A program made the translations under genes and the position numbers. From IMG/VR virus record IMGVR_UViG_3300045125_000158, positions 123,260-187,259 of that record: a stretch of DNA of 64,000 nucleotides. One strand, written 5' to 3'. A model generated the notes under the pieces. That model was not told the origin of the DNA. It did not search any database and worked only from the letters and a program-made list of their open reading frames with translations. Shown here in pieces: positions 40,112 through 49,700 of the stretch; the stretch's first letter is position 1; every line of letters starts with the position of its first letter. This DNA comes from a virus.

Positions 40112-40969
40112 TTACTCAATAGACTTTTGATACTCTAATAATAGATTATTAAGATCGCATTTGCGATTTTCCTCTACAAAGTGATGTCTATACTAGTTGC
40201 CAGCCTACAAAATTACCCTTGTATTCTTTAGATGCGATACAGGCATGCTCAGCAGGTGACCACTGCATTCCGCTTGAAGCTAATGCATCGTGCGGCTCTA
40301 TATCTTTTTCAACATTTATTTCACCAGTAATCGTAAGATAAGAGACGTTCTAGCAGCTCTAGCAACTGCAACTTTAAGTTTCGTTTGCAAAATCATAAAC
40401 CGCATCTATCTGATCTCCAAATGGTAAATGCCATCAGCCTGCCCCAATCACTTTCTTGAAGCTTATTAGATAAGTACTCTTGTAACATTAAAAAAGCAAG
40501 ATGCTGAAACTCAGGTTACGCGTCATATGCAATCTAAGTGAAGAAATTTTCCCACTCAGTAGCGGTTACCAACGTCGTCATCCACATGTAGGGCTCTAAA
40601 ATACGATTTACGACCTGCTTGTGAAGCCCAGCGTCTTTCAGCTTATTTGCATGCTCTACAGCCGATCGTACTGCATTTATCCAAGAGTTTTCTATCTTCT
40701 GCTTCAGCGTCACAAAAGAAACCGTGATCTTGCATGCTGCTTTTTCCATTTTTGCCCCAACGGATAGGCGTTGCAGGATTAATACTTACTTGTTCTATAA
40801 TTTTTTCAATGGGGAATAGCTCTACTACTTGCAGCGTTACGACTGAAAGCTCTATGCGTCGATATATTTCGGAGTGTATAAACCTTGGATATGTTAACAG
40901 AAAAGTTGTTACTCTGTTGTTTTCGGGATTTATGCTATCAGCAATAATCTTAGCTTCAAAGTTAGCCAT
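40112..40969 (-). CDS. thyX: Flavin-dependent thymidylate synthase
   Basis: It methylates dUMP to dTMP with folate, NADPH and FAD. Start MANFEAKIIADSINPENNRV with GGAG upstream. TTFLLTYPRFIHSEI leads, across an indel near 40860, into HRAFSRNAASSRAIP, the ThyX motif region. Then FPIEKIIEQVSINPATPIRW and, after further indels, WINAVRSAVEHANKLKDAGL, HKQVVNRILEPYMWMTTLV, and a C-terminal part with KVAVARAARTSYLTITGEIN and SSGMQWSPAEHACIASKEYK. About 285 residues. It completes the dUTP-dUMP-dTMP route with the dUTPase. Confidence 0.88.
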
Positions 40970-41075
40970 TTTACTCTCCATAACTAGTTTGATTTGATTT
41001 GAATAGATATCGTCTAATAAAATCAAGCTTTCCTTACTACCACAATTGTCTTACAAAAACCACAAAAAGAAAAGG

Positions 41076-41104
41076 TTGACGTAAATTTTTTCCGAAACTA
41101 CAAA
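41076..41104 (+). promoter_or_regulatory. Sigma-70-like promoter
   Basis: TTGACG (41076-41081), a 17-base spacer, and TACAAA (41099-41104), 25 bases before the ATG at 41130 of the rightward nucleotidyltransferase-like gene. Spacing is ideal and the -35 is near consensus; the -10 is moderate. Confidence 0.5.
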
Positions 41105-41129
41105 TGTAACTACTTTAGAAAGATATTAT

Positions 41130-41741
41130 ATGAAATGGTACGAAAAGCAATTCCAAAGATTAAAGATATAATTCCATCAATCACAGAAATGTGTAAACAT
41201 ATACATAAGCTTCCTAATGTTAAAAATGTTTATGCTTGGAGAATTTTGCTGAAAAATATAAATTCTTCAGAATCAAGAATTAAAAGATATTGACATTCTT
41301 ATAGAATCAAATTTCGATTCAGGTAGATCTTTTAGTCCATAGACAATAGTAATACCAGGTGCTTTAAAAATTGCAAAAAACAAATTAGAAGATTTAGGTT
41401 CAATCCTGACTGCTGTGAATTTTACCAAATCGTTATTGATGAACAAAGTAGCAACAATTGAAATTTGGGCTATTTCAGCTGACAATAAACTATTGCATTG
41501 GGGTCCTATATCAGAAACGCTAGAAGACTGGAATCAGCTTAAAGAAGCTGAAACAAAAGCAATAAACATGACTGGATCTCAACAAAAAGAAATCTTACAG
41601 TCAAATGAAGAAAATCGTAAAAAATGGCAACGAATATATGAAAACCATATTCAAGAATTCTCCCAAGGATGCCCACAAGGATGGTATGCCTCTCAAAATA
41701 ATATAGATAAAGTAATTGACAAAGCTGTAAAACTTTTTTGA
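41130..41741 (+). CDS. Nucleotidyltransferase-like protein
   Basis: MKWYEKQFQRLK joins by an indel near 41165 to DIIPSITEMCKHIHKLPNVK, then NVYAWG and EFAEKYKFFRIQELKDIDIL with a D-x-D (DIDIL) typical of minimal nucleotidyltransferases that read WGSFA...KDIDI. The rest, NKLEDLG...VNFTKSLLMNKVA and WAISADNKLLHWGPISETLE, is a phage-specific C-terminal domain ending NIDKVIDKAVKLF. The Gly-Ser dipeptide of the fold is not clear because an indel falls there. About 205 residues. Confidence 0.5.
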
Positions 41742-41742
41742 G

Positions 41743-41940
41743 TTAAAAAAAATCTAAGTTATTATCATTATATTGATCATCGTTTTTGCAAATAAATAAC
41801 TGTCTCCAATCTAAAAGCATAGATTCTTCATTTTCCTCGTAAATATAAAACAAAACTTCATCATTTATGTAACTCGCTAAGGTTTCATAATCCATGTATT
41901 GAGATGGCATTCTCAATGGTATTCTCTGTGATTCTGTCAC
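41743..41940 (-). CDS. Small acidic protein, 65 residues
   Basis: GTG at 41940 overlaps the TGA of the upstream small gene (GTGA). VTESQRIPLRMPSQYMDYET to DDQYNDNNLDFF, acidic and aromatic. Unrecognised. The tight overlap suggests co-translation, or one gene split by an indel. Confidence 0.5.
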   Translation of the reverse strand: MTESQRIPLRMPSQYMDYETLASYINDEVLFYIYEENEESMLLDWRQLFICKNDDQYNDNNLDFF

Positions 41941-42074
41941 CAAAATAACCTCTCATAAAGGTTGTGTACAATAGTAGAATTAGCAGATCCAACAAGGCTA
42001 TATCTATCTTTATCAATAGTTTCTTCACGAATATTGATTAAATTTTGTACAAATGCTTTTTGTGTTTTGTTCAT
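41937..42074 (-). CDS. Small hypothetical protein, 45 residues
   Basis: ATG at 42074 gives MNKTQKAFVQNLINIREETI and ends IVHNLYERLFW. Short, helical. Its stop overlaps the GTG of the next gene. Confidence 0.45.
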   Translation of the reverse strand: MNKTQKAFVQNLINIREETIDKDRYSLVGSANSTIVHNLYERLFW

Positions 42075-42418
42075 GTAATTACTTCCAATGTCTTAATTGT
42101 GTATATTGTTTTTTCCATAATAAATACTCGAATTTAAATTTATGTCGATTTTATAAAAAAATGAGCTATTTATAGTTTGTAAATATTTTAAAATCAACTC
42201 AAAATTTAATAGCAAAAATAATTCATGATATAAACAACACTAATACTATTTTCTATAGGCAACAAAAATATAAATATTACTAAGTGTGATAATTCTGTGA
42301 TAGAAACACAATAACAATATATCTACTAATTTTTATCTTATAAACAAAAAAATGATAATACTATTGACAATACTCGTAACGAAAATTTATTTTCAACCCA
42401 ATTCTATAGGTAGCAAAT
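42075..42418. other. AT-rich intergenic region between divergent genes
   Basis: About 340 bases, nearly all A/T, separating the leftward small genes from a rightward small gene. No ORF worth calling. It likely holds promoters for both directions; candidate -10 boxes are too numerous in such AT-rich DNA to choose one. Confidence 0.4.
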
Positions 42419-42683
42419 ATGAATTCCGTAGTTTCAGAAAGAGCCAAAACTAGATAAAAATCAATTCACTCACAAAATTGTTATTGATTGTAATCAAAAA
42501 ACTGTTTTACAGATTGAAAATCTTTGTAGATATTTTGAATTAACTCCAAATTCTCTTATTTTGCGAGGTCTTTGGATGTTGAATATGATTAAGGAAGTAG
42601 AATTATCTAATAAAAAAATCGGTATCATCACTTTGGATAACTCTAATATTGTAACTGATATATCACCAATAAATATTGTTTGA
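42419..42683 (+). CDS. Small rightward protein, possible ribbon-helix-helix DNA-binding type
   Basis: MNSVVS joins by an indel near 42445 to EPKLDKNQFTHKIVIDCNQK, TVLQIENLCRYFELTPNSLI, LRGLWMLNMIKEVELSNKKI and GIITLDNSNIVTDISPINIV. A short strand followed by two helices (NLCRYFELTPNSLILRGLWML) fits a ribbon-helix-helix fold. About 85 residues. Being rightward and next to a structured RNA candidate, it could be a regulator. Confidence 0.5.
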
Positions 42684-42800
42684 AATCTCAATATTGTCTT
42701 ATTTAAAATATCAGATATTCCTAAACTTATTTGTTATGAGAATTATATAAATATCGATTGTAAATGTAAATATAAATATAATAAAGAGTTGAAAATATTC

Positions 42801-42866
42801 GATTATTCGCAAACTCCTTCGTCGTTTGCGGAATACGAACTTCTCCGAAGACTCCGAAGTTCATAT
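42801..42866. repeat. Two adjacent hairpins
   Basis: Stem one: CGCAAAC (42808-42814) with GTTTGCG (42824-42830). Stem two: GAACTTC (42837-42843) with GAAGTTC (42856-42862), extendable with one mismatch. No strong T-run follows, so a terminator for the rightward small gene is possible but not certain. They could also belong to the structured RNA that begins about 70 bases on. Confidence 0.55.
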
Positions 42867-42934
42867 TCTTTGTAAAATCATTTCTTTTGTAAAAGTCAAG
42901 TTACATTTATTTTGGATATTGGATATTTGATATT

Positions 42935-43345
42935 GCGCTTACGCCGCACTCCCTTTCAGCCGGAAAGAATTTTGAGGAAAAAACTTTTTCTGGCCGAAAG
43001 ACAATTCCATGCGATATGCATGAAACGCTACTAAGTCGGTCTTCTTAAGGTCGGCGTTAATACTTAGTTCTCAATCAGTCACACCGTCTCTTTTACGCTA
43101 TCACAATAGAAAGGGAGCAACTATGGTGAACGCTAGACTTAATTACTTAAGTCATCATAGAGTATAAAGTAAGATATTTTATCTTTATACACCGCTTGTC
43201 AAGCAGTCTAGTACCTAGGCTCTAGACCCAAGCCTCGTCAATATTAAATGGTTATTGACCGACTCGATAAAATATGATCGAAACTGAGCAAATATCTACT
43301 CATGGAATCTGTTTGATCTACAGATTCGACCATATTTTTTGTTAA
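42935..43345 (+). ncRNA. Large structured noncoding RNA candidate, about 400 nt
   Basis: No convincing ORF on either strand, a higher GC content than the flanks, and dense complementary segments. A long-range 9-bp stem joins 42949-42957 (CTCCCTTTC) with 43109-43117 (GAAAGGGAG). Local stems: CATGC/GCATG near 43010; GACTTAA/TTAAGTC (43136-43153); GTATAAAG/CTTTATAC (43162-43190); GTCTAG/CTAGAC (43206-43227); GTCAATA/TATTGAC (43237-43259); a 14-bp stem with one mismatch, 43269-43282 with 43325-43338; and GAATCTGT/ACAGATTC inside it. The last stem ends in a T-run on the plus strand, which sets the strand. Size and setting recall large phage RNAs such as GOLLD or ROOL, but I cannot match a family by eye. 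Confidence 0.6.
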
Positions 43346-43348
43346 ACT

Positions 43349-43513
43349 TTAATGATTCACTTTAACGAATTGCAAGGGAGATTCTTTTTCACCTTTTTTA
43401 TCGTCACAAGAGCAGCATTTATTAGTGCAAGATTTTATTTCTTTATTATTCTGATAGAATGGCATGTGTTCGTCATCATCGTAGTATGGCTCGTTATTTT
43501 CAAGATTTGTCAT
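43349..43513 (-). CDS. Small Cys-containing protein, 54 residues
   Basis: AGGAGCAACT precedes ATG at 43513. MTNLENNEPYYDDDEHMPFY, then KSCTNKCCSCDDKKGEKES and a short tail. The cluster C-x3-CC-x-C may bind metal. Acidic first half. It is the last gene of the ATPase operon and stops 4 bases from the 3' end of the structured RNA candidate, which is convergent. Confidence 0.5.
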   Translation of the reverse strand: MTNLENNEPYYDDDEHMPFYQNNKEIKSCTNKCCSCDDKKGEKESPLQFVKVNH

Positions 43514-43554
43514 AGTTGCTCCTAATAAATTGAGTGCAAACGAGTATTAGTTCT

Positions 43555-44524
43555 TCAAAACTTCGCATCTTCCTTTTCTATATCGATTTTTTTGTAAGGC
43601 AACGATGAAATTCCAATGCAAACGTCCCAGACATACTCAGATACGAAATATTGCATTATTGTAACTTCTACGCCAGTCTTTCCTGTAATTGTTCTGTAAC
43701 TCGTTATAAGCCTATCAACAAGAACGTCTACTTCTTCTGGGCTCGTTATCCTATATTTTTTAAGAGGATACCTATAAGCTGGTATAAGACCCCTTTTGAG
43801 GAAAAAAATATCTTTCGATTTGCTTCTGTAATGATTTGCAAAAAAATCTGAATCGTTTTCTTGCAAAACTAAAAGCTCGTTCACGTTGTCGTCAAGATTC
43901 GTTCCGCCAAAAAAATGTTGAGTAACAACTATTTTGGGATCCTCAAAATCCAGAACTTCCGTATTATTTATTTTTACCAAAGCAGTATCATCAGATTTAT
44001 TGTTGTATTCTTCTAACAACATACACCATGAATGTATAGAATCCGTATTATTGCAATTTAGCTTTGTCGTACGAATATTAAGTTTTTTAATAGTTTCATC
44101 TTTTTGCAAAAGATTTATACCGCCGATGGCTACGTATCGTTTTCCGGTGCTCGTATCTACGTACTTGTATGCATATATTTTGACTAAGCTTTTATTCTCA
44201 TACTCTATTGCTTTTTTTACACTTTCGGATACAAGTTGATTACAATGCGAAAATGCAAGACAAAGCAAATCTACTAAATCGTCAATGCGATTGATCATAT
44301 CTTGCTTGCTTTGCATATTCAACGAAGGGAATATAAAAGCAGCCAGTATCGCAATTGTCGTTGATAAAATTTATGTTTTGTTCGAAATTAGCAAAGCCAA
44401 AAAAAGCTATATTCCTATCTAACGGGAAAGAAATATAACCAGAATCTGGTTTTTCACTGTCAATAATATTCAATTCGTAGTAGTAATTGTTTTTAGAACA
44501 TAGCGTCGTCGTATAGGTCTTCAT
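43555..44524 (-). CDS. Hypothetical protein of the ATPase operon, about 320 residues
   Basis: AAGGAAAAG precedes ATG at 44524 (MKTYTTTLCSKNNYYYELNI), overlapping the upstream stop. One indel near 44305 joins FVEYAKQ to DMINRIDDLVDLLCLAFSHC. The body includes IYAYKYVDTSTGKRYVAIGG, QHFFGGTNLDDNVNELLVLQ and IFFLKRGLIPAYRYPLKKYR. Mixed alpha/beta, no known motif. Operon position after the ATPase suggests a partner protein. Confidence 0.6.
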
Positions 44525-45070
44525 CTTTTCCTTCGGGTTGATCGATTGTGCTGGTAATTCCATACTCGTTCAACTCAAAATTGTCTATTGTGTTTGAAAC
44601 GTTTTTTCCACACACCGCAAGTAACAAGCATAAAGAACGCACAAAAAATTCTTGTGCTGGTAAATCTAAGTGTTCTAGCTCACAAATTTGAAAATACGTA
44701 CCTTCCGATTGACAACTGATTGTGTTGTCCTTTAAACATACCGCAATCGATTTTCTTTGCTTCAAGAAATCACATAAACTTTCACAAAAGACCAAATCGC
44801 TCTCTTGTGTTGAAACATTTATATTTGCTGATTTTAAAGATGCAATCACAAGATCTTGCAAGAAACTTGTGTTATGAAAACCTATACAACAAAATAAGAC
44901 AATTTTTTTCTGAGTTGGGCTTACAGAAAATCTTTGTCGACCCACTTATTTGATTTGTGCTGTAAGAAAATCTTTTCGTTGGAGAAAATTATATCTTTTG
45001 TATCGAAAAGATATTTAACGATTTGATCAACTACATGTTTGTTGAATTCGTGTATGGGTATTTTTTTCAT
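44493..45070 (-). CDS. Hypothetical protein downstream of the ATPase, about 190 residues
   Basis: ATG at 45070 (MKKIPIHEFNKHVVDQIVKY) lies 3 bases from the ATPase stop. An indel near 44935 joins NKWVDKDF to SPTQKKIVLFCCIGFHNTSF. The rest is SLCDFLKQRKSIAVCLKDNT and VRSLCLLLAVCGKNVSNTID, ending in a very acidic DEDLYDDAMF. Rich in Cys for a phage protein. Family unknown; likely translated with the ATPase. Confidence 0.55.
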
Positions 45071-45072
45071 GT

Positions 45073-46077
45073 TCAATCTATGAGTGGTTGACCTTTGATG
45101 ACAGGTATGTCGTACAGGCACTCGTTGCCATATATTTGACCAACATGTTCTATCATAATACCACTATGGCTAGTAACGATGAATTGTTTGTTTGGAAAAG
45201 AATCTAATATCGAATCAATCATTTTTTTGTGCCGTTTGAAGTAAACGTGCAGCTCTATATTATCTACCAGTACAATATCACTTCTATCTATGACGGTTGG
45301 GTCGCATAGGTTTCTCAAAAGTGTTGCTATCTTTTTTTCACCAGCACTCATTGACTTGTAGTGAACCTTGACATCACCTTTGTTTATGACAAAATCTTGA
45401 TAAAAACAAAATTCTTCATTTGCGACATTTGTTGTCAGAGCTGTATATATTTCTTGTTTTGTCAACAAAACATCTTGAGTTTTTATGGTTGTGTCTTTGA
45501 TGCTGGCATATGCAGCTAGAGCTTGCTTTAAAGCGTCTTTGTTTGCGTTTACGCCTTCTGCTGCGATTGGTTTCTCTAAGCAACAATCATACCCGTAAAT
45601 GGCTTTTGCGAGGGTTATAAATGTCTGGGATCTGTCTGTTGGTATTTGAAATTTAGCAGTGCTTAGTGGGTTGTCAGCATCAATAAATATTACGCTATCA
45701 CCTTTTCTGTCAACCAAATCATTTCTTACAACATCATCATTAATTATTTCTACATGATAATCTTTGATGCCATCTGAAAAAATTCCATGAATATGCATTT
45801 CATCTGTGTATTTTGTAAAACCAGCATAATTTGGGTCGTAGTCAGGATGAAACTGCAACTTACGTAAAAGCAAATTATCGTCTTCTGTGCTTCTCTTTAT
45901 GTACGCTTTTGCTCTACCAAGTAAAGTAATTGCGTTCAAAGCTGTGCTTTTACCGCAGCCGTTTGGGCCGAAAAACATATTTATAGGCTTATATATATTG
46001 TAATTTGTAAAATCAAAAGTAACTGGATCCTTAAATCCAGCGTAATTCTTCAAAAATAAAGATTTTATCTTTAGCAT
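45073..46077 (-). CDS. ABC/AAA15-type ATPase (SMC/OLD-like)
   Basis: MLKIKSLFLKNYAGFKDPVT is the usual start of SMC/RecF/OLD-like ATPases. Walker A is FGPNGCGKSTALNAI (about residue 36-50), the ABC signature is SMSAGEKKIATLLRNL, and Walker B is DIVLVDNIELHVYFKRH followed by the H-loop region FIVTSHSG. The residue after the Walker B Asp is Asn where a catalytic Glu is usual. 334 residues, intact. No nuclease domain is attached. It heads a four-gene leftward operon. It may be a repair, anti-defence or defence-type ATPase. Confidence 0.8.
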   Translation of the reverse strand: MLKIKSLFLKNYAGFKDPVTFDFTNYNIYKPINMFFGPNGCGKSTALNAITLLGRAKAYIKRSTEDDNLLLRKLQFHPDYDPNYAGFTKYTDEMHIHGIFSDGIKDYHVEIINDDVVRNDLVDRKGDSVIFIDADNPLSTAKFQIPTDRSQTFITLAKAIYGYDCCLEKPIAAEGVNANKDALKQALAAYASIKDTTIKTQDVLLTKQEIYTALTTNVANEEFCFYQDFVINKGDVKVHYKSMSAGEKKIATLLRNLCDPTVIDRSDIVLVDNIELHVYFKRHKKMIDSILDSFPNKQFIVTSHSGIMIEHVGQIYGNECLYDIPVIKGQPLID

Positions 46078-46114
46078 ATCTTACTCCATATAGATATGCT
46101 ATCGGCATTATTAA

Positions 46115-46631
46115 TTACAAACCAAAATTACTGTAATTCAATATCGTATCAATATTTTCGTTATAGAAAAACCATCCGATATACTGCTCATTGTAATAGC
46201 TGCATATTACTATGACAACATGCGTTGTCGCCCAGTCTATTTCTGGGCAATATTTACCATTGTATGTTGCGCTAGCGATATCATTTAGAATAATCCCATT
46301 TACCATGGAATCATAAGAAATATCAGCATAAGTCCATCCTGATTCCATCGCGCTATCGTATACAAATTGTATATTTTGTCCAGAATCTTTCAAAACTTTC
46401 ATAGCAGCACTTATGATTTTTTTGCTTGAAATAACATGAAGAGGATGTGACGTTACTTTTTGATTACTATTACGTAAAACATTCACATACGTCAAACGTG
46501 CATCATTTTGTAACTCAGCCGTTACGGAATCTTTAATTAAATGAATTTTTGTTTTGATACCACATAACTCAGTTGGAGTAAGAGCTGCCAATTCTTTCAC
46601 GTAGAGGACCAGGTAAAGATCTAAATTTCAT
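46115..46631 (-). CDS. Hypothetical protein, about 170 residues
   Basis: CGGAGAGTTGTA precedes ATG at 46631 (MKFRSLPGPL), which joins by an indel near 46603 to KELAALTPTELCGIKTKIHL. An alternative GTG start at 46600 needs no indel. The body includes LHVISSKKIISAAMKVLKDS and THVVIVICSYYNEQYIGWFF. Unrecognised. It is the first gene of the ATPase operon. Confidence 0.6.
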
Positions 46632-46717
46632 TACAACTCTCCGTATGGCAGATTTGTATATAATCGAAATTAATTTTAATAATTAAAAATGTACACTTTT
46701 TTTAGGGTATATTTTTA

Positions 46718-49700
46718 TTATTTCTTTTCATCTTCTGCTTCTGCTTCTTTTTGATTATTTTCAATAGCCTTAGCTATAATCTTTTGCATTTCTTGAATCT
46801 TCTGTGCTTCTGTCAAACCTGGATTTTCCATGATTGCGTCAAAATCTATATTCTGTTGCTGTGCATAATCTTCTATATCTTCAAGGGTTTGTGCGATATC
46901 TCCCTCGCCAAACAAAAATTCTTGGTCATTTTCTATTCCGCCCGCCTGTTTCAAATTTTTATTCAGTTCAATTTCTGCTGCTGCTCTTTGTTTTTCAAGA
47001 TCAACCATTTTTGCAGAATTTCCGCAAGACGCTTTTTGTCAGGTGCACTATTTAAACCACGTAAAATAATTTTCTGCGTATCATGATCAAGTTTTTGTAT
47101 TTGATCTGCTATTTCAATTTTGTTACGTACATAATCGTAGAAAATTTGATCTAAAGAACTTTGTTGGGGAGTGCCTTCTATAAGCATATAAAAAGTATTC
47201 ACGCCGGAAATATTATTAATTCTAAACGCTCTGCCTTCAGTTTGTTTTGCGGTTGAGGGAGACCAATCGAAATCATTCATGATAACATAACTTGCCGTAT
47301 TTTCCAAACTTAAACCTGTGCCACCCTTTTTAGCTGATATAACCATAGCACGCGACAAGCTATCTTGGTCCTTAAATTTTGCAACTTTATTTTGTATATT
47401 AGGGCCTTCATCGTTTTGACTAATTTTCAAAACTCTTTCTCCACCAAAAGCCGCTTCAATTTCAGGGTCGAATCCATCTTGCTCTCGCAAAAAAGTTTCA
47501 AGTTCTGCTTTGATCTTATTAACACAGCTTATGAAGTTAGAAAAAATTAAAACTTTATTGCCTTGTTCTGCCAAGATTTTTTAGCAAAGGCAACAGTAGC
47601 AGGCACTTTAAGATTAGCCATTTCAACGCGAGCATGAATCATAGCGGCAAGTTTTTCATGTGCTTCGCCATGGAGAAATGCATATTCGTAGCTTCGAACC
47701 ATAGTATCATATGCATCACCGTCTATTTGTTCTTTTGGTACATTACTTTTATCAACAATGTGATCTGGTAAATCGGGGTTTATGTCACGCATAGATCTGC
47801 TGAAAAATATACCAGATAGCACGAGTATTTTCTTTAGCTCGAACGCCTTATCTTGTACTTCTTCAAGCAATTCATCAATATTTGGCGATTGATAGCCTTT
47901 TTAATTTAAGTTTCTTTACATAACCTTTTTTGAATCTTCCTAAACTCATTTCGCCCAACGTATGACCTGTCAAGTTTAAAATATTATGAATGTCTCGCGG
48001 GTGTGTTGGCTACGGTTGTTGCCGATGCAGCCCACCTGAAAGGAACAGATTTTACAATCTCTTGTAAATTTATCGAGGCTGCAGTTTGGCTGTTTTTAAC
48101 TGTATGTGATTCATCTACGATTACTACTTCAAATTTCATGGTCAACAAAGTATTCATAATTGCACGAATACGATTTTTTTCGTACAAGTATCTACCTTCA
48201 AAATCTTTTTTATATTCCTTAGTGGTGATGTCATTTAGGATACTGACCAATATTTGAGTATGAAATTACTATCCAGTCAGCATTTTTAACAGCATCAGCA
48301 GTAAGGTCTTGACTAATAATATAGGGTATATCTTCAAGACCTTTTTGTCTCTCCATAGTGCATACAACTATTTTTTGAGGCGAAACTCCAAGCTTATTCA
48401 TACCTTCATTTGCCCATTGGAATTTCAGATTGTTCAGAGTTACTATAAGAACCTTTACCACCTTCTTTTACTCTCCTTACCTGCAGCAGTTAACGTTGAA
48501 AGAGTTTTTCCGGTTCCAGGATCGTCTCCTAATATTGCGCCATTTCTTTCGTATAACCATCTAACTCCGTATTTTTGTTGATCGAACAAAGTAATATCTG
48601 GCGTTACAACTTCTTTGATATCATCATAAAAAGCCTGATAATCAAAGCTTGGGTTACCATTTTCGTCTCTTGTTTGTTCCGTTACTTTTTGATATACTTG
48701 CTCGCCATCTTCGTCGTATACGGGCTCTCCTCGGCGTTAAGCATAGGTATGTAATGAGTTCGAAGCACCTCATAACCATCAAGGGTCGCAGTATATCATA
48801 AGGCGACCTTTGTACACGAGGCTTTTGTAAAAGCCCACTTTTTGTATTTCTATAAAAGCCTGTCTATATTCTGTAACGTCCCAGCCTGTGTTGCTTAATA
48901 TTTTGCCAAACTTATATAAATCATCATATTTTCCGTAAACAAAAAATCTGCCATTATGCCTATCATCTATAAGCATACCTTCGGGTTTTTCTCTGCGGTC
49001 TACAGGTATTTCCAAATTTGGACGAACAAGATCTTTTTCCATGTTAGCAAATGTTGGAAAGCTAAACCTTAAATAACTGTATAAATCCGTCATTAGATCT
49101 AAATCTCGTGGTGCTTCAATTTCAATATGCATTTTTGTTGTATTTGAAACATTACGAGCATGAATTACTTTACGGAAATCCGTAAAATACTCAGGGTTTT
49201 CTTGTAAAAATATTTTATAATTTTGTATTCTTTCGTCAAGTGCTGATGAGTTTATATTTTGCTGTTTAAGAATTGATGATAATTTTTCCAATTGTTCAGC
49301 AGGTACTTTTGTGCATAATAAATGCACCCTCTGTTCCGTCAAATTTAGAAGTTCCCGGTTCTAGATATGCACTTCTAGTAAAGTTCTCATCAATAAGTTT
49401 TGTTACTGTGTCTCTTATTTGTTTTGGCGTATTATTGCCGTCACTCTGACGCACTGCAATTCCAATTATATCTTTATTTGCACTTTTTTGATATGCTGCG
49501 TTTTTGAAATTCTGCAAAACAACTATGTCATAAGTGATAAGCTTTGTTCAGCCGCTTGCTGCATTTGTTGTTTCGATTGCACTAAGTAGGCCGCAAGAGG
49601 AGTTGTATCAAAGCCAAAAGCCGTTAATTTTTGCACTTAGATTTATGAACAAAACTGATAAATTTGATTGTACTATAATTACATTTTCTTTAGGCGATCT

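Noticed and set aside
42935-43345. tRNA gene or tRNA cluster
   Set aside because: I found no cloverleaf with T-loop GTTC and CCA-type acceptor; the stems are arranged as a larger multi-hairpin RNA.
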